A stretch of DNA of 64,000 nt from Dactylosporangium fulvum (GTDB lineage Bacteria > Actinomycetota > Actinomycetes > Mycobacteriales > Micromonosporaceae): NCBI RefSeq assembly GCF_025137375.1, contig NZ_CP073720.1:4116501-4180500 (forward strand), written 5' to 3'. Below the pieces are notes generated by a model. The model was not told where the DNA came from, searched no databases, and was given only the letters and a program-made list of their open reading frames with translations. This document shows, one piece after another, positions 61,750 to 64,000 of this stretch. A program made the position numbers and the translations under genes. The first letter of the stretch is position 1; each line of letters begins with the position of its first letter.

Positions 61750-64000
61750 GTGCCCGAACCGATCGGCCTCGTGAACGACAGCCCCACACCGGCGCTCGCA
61801 CAGGCGGCGCTGAGACTGCTGGTGCAGGAGCGGCTCGTTGTGGTGCTCAACGTCAAGAACGGCTCCATCATGACCGTCAACGACCGGGTGCTGGAGACCA
61901 CCGACCTGCCGTTGCCCGAGCTCATCGGGAAGCGGCTCGAGGAGGTCTGGCACCTGCAGTCGCAGCTGGTCGACCAGCTCATGGACAGCGCCCGGGCCGG
62001 GGAGTTCGTCGAGCAGGTGAACCCGATCGTCGACAGCGGTGGGCGGCAGCGCTGGCTGCGGTTCAACTGCGGGCCGGTGCCCGGTGCCGGCAAGGAGGCC
62101 GAGAGCCTGCTGCTCACCGCCTACGACATCACCAACGACCGCCGCCTGCTCGCCGAGCTGCGCGGCAAGTACGCGGCCGTGGACCGGGCGCAGGCGGTCG
62201 TCGAGTTCGACCTGGCCGGCGAGGTGCTCGCCGCCAACGAGAACTTCCTGAAGATCACCGGCCACGCGCTCGGCGACATTGTCGGGCAGCACCATCGGAT
62301 GTTCGTCGACGAGACCTACGGCGCCAGCGCCGAGTACGCCGAGTTCTGGGCGAAGCTGGCCCGGGGTGAGGCCGACAGCGGGGAGTACAAGCGCCTCGGC
62401 CGCGGCGGGCGGGAGGTGTGGCTGCGGGCCACCTACAACCCGATCTTCGACCTGGAGGGCCGGCCGTACAAGGTGGTGAAGTACGCCCTCGACATCACCG
62501 AGACGAAGCAGCGCAACGCGGAGTACGAGGGCAAGGTCAACGCCATCTCCCGGGCGCAGGCGGTCATCGAGTTCGACCTCGACGGCACCATCCAGTGGGT
62601 CAACAAGAACTTCCTCGACGTCACCGGCTACACGGCGGACGAGCTCGTCGGCCGGCACCACCGGACCCTCGTGACCGAGGACGAGGCCCGCAGCAACGCT
62701 TACCGGGCCTTCTGGCAGAACCTCGCCCGGGGAACGTTCGAGAGCGGTGAGTACAAGCGGGTCGGCAAGGACGGCCGCGAGGTGTGGCTGCAGGCGACCT
62801 ACAACCCGATCTTCGATCTCGACGGCCGGCCGTTCAAGGTGGTCAAGTACGCCACCGACATCACCGAGACGAAGCAGCGTAACGCGGAGTACGAGGGCAA
62901 GGTCACCGCCATCGACCGGGCGCAGGCGGTCATCGAGTTCGACCTCGACGGCATGATCCTCGGCGCCAACCGCAACTTCCTCGACCTCATGCGGTACACC
63001 AGCGCCGACGAGCTCAAGGGCAGGCACCACCGCATCTTCGTCGACCCGATCCACGCGGCGAGCGAGGACTACCGGGCGTTCTGGGCGCGGCTCGCGCGAG
63101 GCGAGTTCGAGATGGGGGAGTACAAGCGGGTCGGCAAGGGCGGCCGCGAGGTGTGGCTGCAGGCGACCTACAACCCGATCTTCGACCTGGAGGGCCGGCC
63201 GTACAAGGTCGTGAAGTACGCCGTCGACGTCACCGACGCCAAGCTGCGCAACGTGGAGTACGAGGGCAAGGTCAACGCCATCTCCCGCGCGCAGGCCGTC
63301 GTCGAGTTCGACACCCAGGGCGTGGTGCTCGACGCCAACCGCAACTTCCTCGACCTCTTCGGTTACGGCATCGACGAGGTCCGCGGCAAGCCCCACCGGA
63401 TGTTCGTCGACGCCGAGGACGCGGCCTCGGACCGGTACCAGGAGTTCTGGGAGCGGCTGCGGCGCGGCGAGTTCGACGCCGGGGAGTACAAGCGGGTCGC
63501 CAAGGACGGCCGTGAGGTCTGGATCCAGGCCACCTACAACCCGATCCTCGACCTCGACGGGCGACCGTACAAGATCGTCAAGTTCGCCGCGGACGTCACG
63601 TCGGCGAAGCTGCGCAACGCCGAGTTCGAGGGCAAGGTCGCGGCGATCAACCGCGGGCAGGCGGTGGTCGAGTTCGACCTCGAGGGCAACGTGCTGAGCG
63701 CCAACGACAACTTCCTGCGCACCATGGGCTACTCGATGCGGGAGATCCAGTCCCAGCACCACAGCATGTTCTGCACCCAGGACTACATCACCTCGCAGGA
63801 GTACCGCGACTTCTGGCTGCGCCTGAGCCACGGCGAGCACCTCACCGGCCGGTTCCACCGCGTCGGCAAGTTCGGCCGAGACGTCTTCCTCCAGGCGACC
63901 TACAACCCGATCTTCGACCTCAGAGGCGTGCCGGTGAAGATCGTGAAGTTCGCGCACGACATCACCGAACAGGTCGCCCTCGAACGCCGGCTCACCACGA
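61750..64000 (+). CDS. Multi-PAS sensor protein (partial, output domain beyond window)
   Basis: At least 750 residues are read before the window ends. Residues 30-130 are a divergent PAS-like domain. Then five PAS domains follow at about 147, 269, 391, 514 and 636, each opening AQAVVEFDLxG and closing REVWLQATYNPIFDLEGRPY then KVVKYAxDIT. The ATYNPIFD pattern is typical of heme- or flavin-type PAS repeats in chemoreceptors and diguanylate cyclases; the output domain is unseen. An MCP-type signalling end is the best guess. No membrane helix is visible. GTG 61750 has GAGGAG 6 bases upstream; GTG 61729 is also in frame. Confidence 0.85.
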   Translation, partial: MPEPIGLVNDSPTPALAQAALRLLVQERLVVVLNVKNGSIMTVNDRVLETTDLPLPELIGKRLEEVWHLQSQLVDQLMDSARAGEFVEQVNPIVDSGGRQRWLRFNCGPVPGAGKEAESLLLTAYDITNDRRLLAELRGKYAAVDRAQAVVEFDLAGEVLAANENFLKITGHALGDIVGQHHRMFVDETYGASAEYAEFWAKLARGEADSGEYKRLGRGGREVWLRATYNPIFDLEGRPYKVVKYALDITETKQRNAEYEGKVNAISRAQAVIEFDLDGTIQWVNKNFLDVTGYTADELVGRHHRTLVTEDEARSNAYRAFWQNLARGTFESGEYKRVGKDGREVWLQATYNPIFDLDGRPFKVVKYATDITETKQRNAEYEGKVTAIDRAQAVIEFDLDGMILGANRNFLDLMRYTSADELKGRHHRIFVDPIHAASEDYRAFWARLARGEFEMGEYKRVGKGGREVWLQATYNPIFDLEGRPYKVVKYAVDVTDAKLRNVEYEGKVNAISRAQAVVEFDTQGVVLDANRNFLDLFGYGIDEVRGKPHRMFVDAEDAASDRYQEFWERLRRGEFDAGEYKRVAKDGREVWIQATYNPILDLDGRPYKIVKFAADVTSAKLRNAEFEGKVAAINRGQAVVEFDLEGNVLSANDNFLRTMGYSMREIQSQHHSMFCTQDYITSQEYRDFWLRLSHGEHLTGRFHRVGKFGRDVFLQATYNPIFDLRGVPVKIVKFAHDITEQVALERRLTT
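62506..63972 (+). repeat. Tandem PAS repeats of about 366-369 bp
   Basis: The boundary segment AAGCAGCG...GAGTACGAGGGCAAGG recurs at 62506, 62872, 63241 and 63607, spaced 366, 369 and 366 bases (122 or 123 codons). The DNA around each boundary is nearly identical, so the copies arose by recent duplication or are kept alike by recombination. The last unit, reaching about 63972, has diverged most. Confidence 0.85.

Overview
The window is high-GC actinomycete DNA with GTG and TTG starts and many 4-base start/stop overlaps. It carries actinobacterial hallmarks: an aa3 oxidase subunit IV, DUF5709, LppU-like ectodomains, a PPOX/F420-type oxidoreductase and a SigG/SigJ-like ECF factor. The gene content and style suggest Micromonosporaceae; this is inference, because no rRNA or marker gene is present. 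No tRNA, rRNA or CRISPR array was seen.

Layout. 0-8.5 kb: cytochrome oxidase genes ctaD-ctaF with a proline-rich membrane protein, a DUF5709 protein, a zinc alcohol dehydrogenase with a small partner, a broken P450, an alpha/beta hydrolase and an erythromycin-esterase homologue. 8.5-13.6 kb: a translationally coupled signalling operon (unknown 479-aa protein, PAS histidine kinase, single-domain response regulator, REC-PAS-HK-REC hybrid). 13.7-19.2 kb: nhaA, a membrane Hsp70-LCCL fusion, an MFS remnant and zwf. 19.4-23.6 kb: an ABC transporter with its own DesK/DesR-type two-component system, then a Cu/Zn-SOD-like lipoprotein.

24.1-32.4 kb is the most unusual part. It is a five-gene operon headed by a Pls/PosA-family polymerising NRPS (A-T plus membrane/beta-helix polymerase region, the family of epsilon-poly-lysine synthetase). 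It is followed by a DDAH/amidinotransferase-superfamily enzyme, a BPL_N/GATase-like protein, a multi-pass membrane acyltransferase-like protein fused in frame to an IS5-type transposase N-terminus, and a second BPL_N paralogue. Downstream of the synthetase every junction is a 4-base overlap. A possible three-way-junction RNA lies about 160 bases upstream of the synthetase. The adenylation pocket reads DFEYLGTVTK, whose acidic residue suggests a basic amino acid, so the operon may build a cationic homopolymer or a related compound and modify it at the membrane.

32.5-43 kb: a second Hsp70-TM-ectodomain protein, a cysteine-desulfurase-like enzyme, a large TPR membrane protein with three repeated WWR/GGPL modules, a GNAT, a 2OG-Fe(II) oxygenase and a secreted discoidin/beta-helix protein with its own promoter and a 15-bp terminator. 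43-55 kb: mixed housekeeping and accessory genes, including a scar joining a truncated GNAT to a maleylpyruvate-isomerase-like pseudogene with a Trp-to-stop change, a DUF6493-like/SWIM pair, an ADP-ribosylglycohydrolase, a stand-alone condensation domain and an ECF sigma factor. 55.8-61.6 kb: a glycerol operon glpF-glpK-glpD ending in a hairpin, and an HxlR regulator divergent from an NAD(P)H-binding protein. 61.75 kb to the end: a large multi-PAS sensor made of near-identical 122-123-residue repeats, cut by the window edge.
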